From positions 1 through 64,000 of the forward strand of contig NZ_JABASX010000012.1 in NCBI RefSeq assembly GCF_016107655.1: a DNA stretch of 64,000 bases. Direction: 5' to 3'. This DNA is from Brevibacterium antiquum. GTDB taxonomy: Bacteria; Actinomycetota; Actinomycetes; Actinomycetales; Brevibacteriaceae. The notes beneath the pieces were generated by a model. That model saw nothing but the letters and a program-made list of their open reading frames with translations, was not told the DNA's origin and ran no database searches. The position numbers and the translations under genes were made by a program. This document shows, in pieces, positions 62,321 through 64,000 of the stretch (position 1 is the first letter of the stretch; each line of letters starts with the position of its first letter).

Positions 62321-64000
62321 CCGGGGCGCAGATTGCGCTCGTGACCATGGTTGCGCTTCCAGCAGTCGTGGGCGGCGTGCTCGCCGTGGCCCGAACCGAG
62401 CGGAGCGCGGCTCCGATTGCCGTGCTGACGGCGGGGGTAGCGACGGTGTTGGCAGTGTTCACTGCCGCGGCCCGCCCTTCGACGTCCTACCCGTTCCTCG
62501 CCGGGGCGAACTTTGCGTTGAACGTCGATGCTCTCGCAGCTCTGATCGTGCCGATGATTGCAGCAGTGACCTTCCTCGTTTTGGTCTTCGCTGCAGGTAA
62601 TATCCGCCGCTCGCGGTCTCGTTTCTTCGGATTGATGTTACTTTTCTCCAGCTCCGCTCTGGTGACTGCGACTGCTGCCAGTCTGCCTGCACTCCTTTTC
62701 GCTTGGGAGCTAATGGGGGCGACTTCCTACGCCTTGATCGGGTTCTGGTGGCGAGATTCCGACCGTGTTTCAGCGGGGCTGACTGCCTTTATCACAACGC
62801 GCACAGCTGACCTCGGCCTCTATGTCGCCGCCGGTGCCGCACTCGCTGGTGGTGCTGGAATGGATCTAGCCAGCTTGTCATCGGCTGCCGACCCGTGGCG
62901 TGACGTGGCCGCCGCCGGGATCTTGGTCGCCGCCTTGGGCAAGGCCGCACAGCTGCCGTTCTCGTTCTGGCTGTCAGGAGCGATGAAGGGCCCGAGCCCG
63001 GTCAGTGCGCTTCTCCACTCGGCGGCGATGGTCGCCATGGGTGGATATCTATTGTTGCGGATCGAACCATTGTTGGCCTCAACTGGCTGGGGCGGGCCGG
63101 TCACTGCCTGGGTCGGAGTGGGTACTGCGGTGCTCATGGGATTCGTGGCGTTGGGGCAGCGGGATTTCAAACAACTACTGGCTGCTTCAACAGTGGCTCA
63201 GCTCGGCTTCGTCGTGCTTGCTGCCGGGGTTGGAGCTGTTAACGGTGGAGCCGCACATTTGGTTGCGCACGCATCGGTCAAGGCGCTGTTGTTTCTCACG
63301 GCGGGCGCGTGGTTGTCTGCCGTGGGCACAGAGGAGCTTGAGAGCTTGCGAGGAGTGGCCCGTCGATGGCGTGTCGTCGGTGTGGCTGCGACTGCCGGTG
63401 CGCTTGCGCTTGCCGGAATCGCTCCTTTGTCGTTGTGGGCGACGAAGGATTCCGTGCTCACAGTCGCTCTCGTATCCTCTCCTTTCCTCTATGCAGCTGG
63501 GCTGGTTGCAGGTGCCTTGTCGGCGGCCTACGCAGGTAAACTCGTGTGGACGATGTGGGCTCGCCCCGGCACTGACTGGGAAATTCGATCGCAGGGCACC
63601 GGCAAAGTGACAGCCTTGGAGCAGGCCCCGCTGGCCGCGTTTGCTGTCGGAGCTGTCACGCTTGGTGTACTCGCCCTTCCTCCGTTGCTCGGCGTGCTCG
63701 CGGACGCCATCGGTGGGCCCGCTGAGGTCTCAATCGGTGAATTGGCCGTCTCAGCAGGGATCGCGGTGGTCGGTTTGCTGGCAATGGTGTGGGTGCGGGC
63801 GCCGGAACCGCGGTGGGCTCTCGAGTGGTTTGGGTTGGAAGCGGCTGCACATGCCGTCGTCGTCCGACCTGTTCTCGGTCTAGCACGTGCTCTGGCTTGG
63901 TTTGATGACAAGGTCGTCGATCGCTCGCTCACGATGCTCTCAGGCGCTGCTTACCGGCTGGCGCTGACTGCGGCCTGGGCCGATATCCGCGGGATCGATC
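62317..64000 (+). CDS. nuoL: NuoL-like proton-pumping antiporter subunit (runs off the right edge)
   Basis: The reading frame is open from GTG 62317 to the window end with no stop (561 codons). It encodes a membrane protein with the antiporter-like core: FAWELMGATSYALIGFWW (the helix 5 Glu), FSFWLSGAMKGPSPVSALLHSAAM (the helix 7-8 Lys and His region), GQRDFKQLLAASTVAQLGF and AHLVAHASVKALLFL. These are the NuoL/Mrp-type proton-channel motifs, intact. It overlaps nuoK by 4 nt. Further nuoM and nuoN genes may lie beyond the window. Confidence 0.88.
   Translation, partial: MTGAQIALVTMVALPAVVGGVLAVARTERSAAPIAVLTAGVATVLAVFTAAARPSTSYPFLAGANFALNVDALAALIVPMIAAVTFLVLVFAAGNIRRSRSRFFGLMLLFSSSALVTATAASLPALLFAWELMGATSYALIGFWWRDSDRVSAGLTAFITTRTADLGLYVAAGAALAGGAGMDLASLSSAADPWRDVAAAGILVAALGKAAQLPFSFWLSGAMKGPSPVSALLHSAAMVAMGGYLLLRIEPLLASTGWGGPVTAWVGVGTAVLMGFVALGQRDFKQLLAASTVAQLGFVVLAAGVGAVNGGAAHLVAHASVKALLFLTAGAWLSAVGTEELESLRGVARRWRVVGVAATAGALALAGIAPLSLWATKDSVLTVALVSSPFLYAAGLVAGALSAAYAGKLVWTMWARPGTDWEIRSQGTGKVTALEQAPLAAFAVGAVTLGVLALPPLLGVLADAIGGPAEVSIGELAVSAGIAVVGLLAMVWVRAPEPRWALEWFGLEAAAHAVVVRPVLGLARALAWFDDKVVDRSLTMLSGAAYRLALTAAWADIRGID

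Overview
The window looks like accessory DNA (plasmid or genomic island) of a high-GC Gram-positive bacterium, probably a Micrococcales actinobacterium of the Brevibacterium/Arthrobacter type. The support is frequent GTG/TTG starts, AAGGAG-type ribosome binding sites, a CmtR regulator with the mycobacterial cysteine spacing, lipoproteins with Gram-positive lipoboxes, and a CopD-CtaG fusion. The genus is inference only. No rRNA, tRNA, CRISPR array or recognisable replication origin was seen.

Layout. (1) 0.2-9.8 kb: a plasmid-like DNA-processing block with a helicase-associated (HA) repeat protein, a small membrane protein, an unknown protein, a DinG/XPD-type helicase, an SNF2-type helicase and a zinc-ribbon protein on the plus strand, plus a convergent SF1-type ATPase. 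(2) 10-23.6 kb: copper resistance on the minus strand. It holds tlpA-ccdA copy 1, a Tat multicopper oxidase, a CopB-type (CPH) ATPase, a nonsense-truncated csoR, copZ, then cueP (plus strand), a Csp-type copper storage protein, a YHS protein, the copA-exported protein-copZ2 operon and an MFS exporter divergent from a TetR regulator. (3) 25-28.8 kb: an OmpR-type two-component pair, an M15-like lipoprotein and a GNAT enzyme. (4) 29.3-32.9 kb: cmtR, a P1B-4 (SPC) metal ATPase, a DsbA-like protein and VKOR in one overlapping operon. (5) 33-38.6 kb: tlpA-ccdA copy 2 facing copC, copD-ctaG and ctaG. (6) 38.9-45.9 kb: a Tn402/Tn552-class transposition module (serine resolvase, DDE transposase, AAA ATPase) followed by cmtR2-cadD and merR/merA, TGTC-type transposon ends and a second resolvase. 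(7) 46.5-50.4 kb: a cst-like sulfide/persulfide detoxification locus. (8) 50.7-55.8 kb: a decayed resolvase, a His-rich membrane protein and a compact SbnA-like / MFS / DUF1015 operon. (9) 56.7-58.9 kb: ArsR-CDF, a frameshifted copZ and an intact csoR. (10) 58.9 kb to the right edge: a complex I-like membrane-arm operon nuoA-[NuoB/NuoD-like His-rich fusion]-nuoH-J-K-L, with nuoL running off the window.

How the parts fit together. Copper is met by cytosolic binding (CopZ, Csp), efflux (CopA, CopB), oxidation outside the membrane (multicopper oxidase), extracytoplasmic binding (CueP, CopC) and membrane proteins (CopD, CtaG). Both disulfide-reducing (TlpA-CcdA, twice) and disulfide-forming (DsbA-VKOR) modules are tied into the metal genes. 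Cd/Pb/Hg and Zn/Co-type metals are covered by CmtR-ATPase, CmtR-CadD, MerR-MerA and ArsR-CDF. Most control is readable from the DNA: CsoR-type boxes at three copper promoters, a CstR box in the sulfur locus, a MerR-type spacer dyad, and a dyad TTCTAC-N5-GTAGAA shared by both tlpA-ccdA operons and copC.

The strongest leads are the redox-dead-looking NuoB/NuoD fusion with its His-rich linker, the SbnA/MFS/DUF1015 operon, the shared TTCTAC dyad with no regulator in the window, the reciprocal decay of two csoR/copZ pairs, and the helicase block at the left end.
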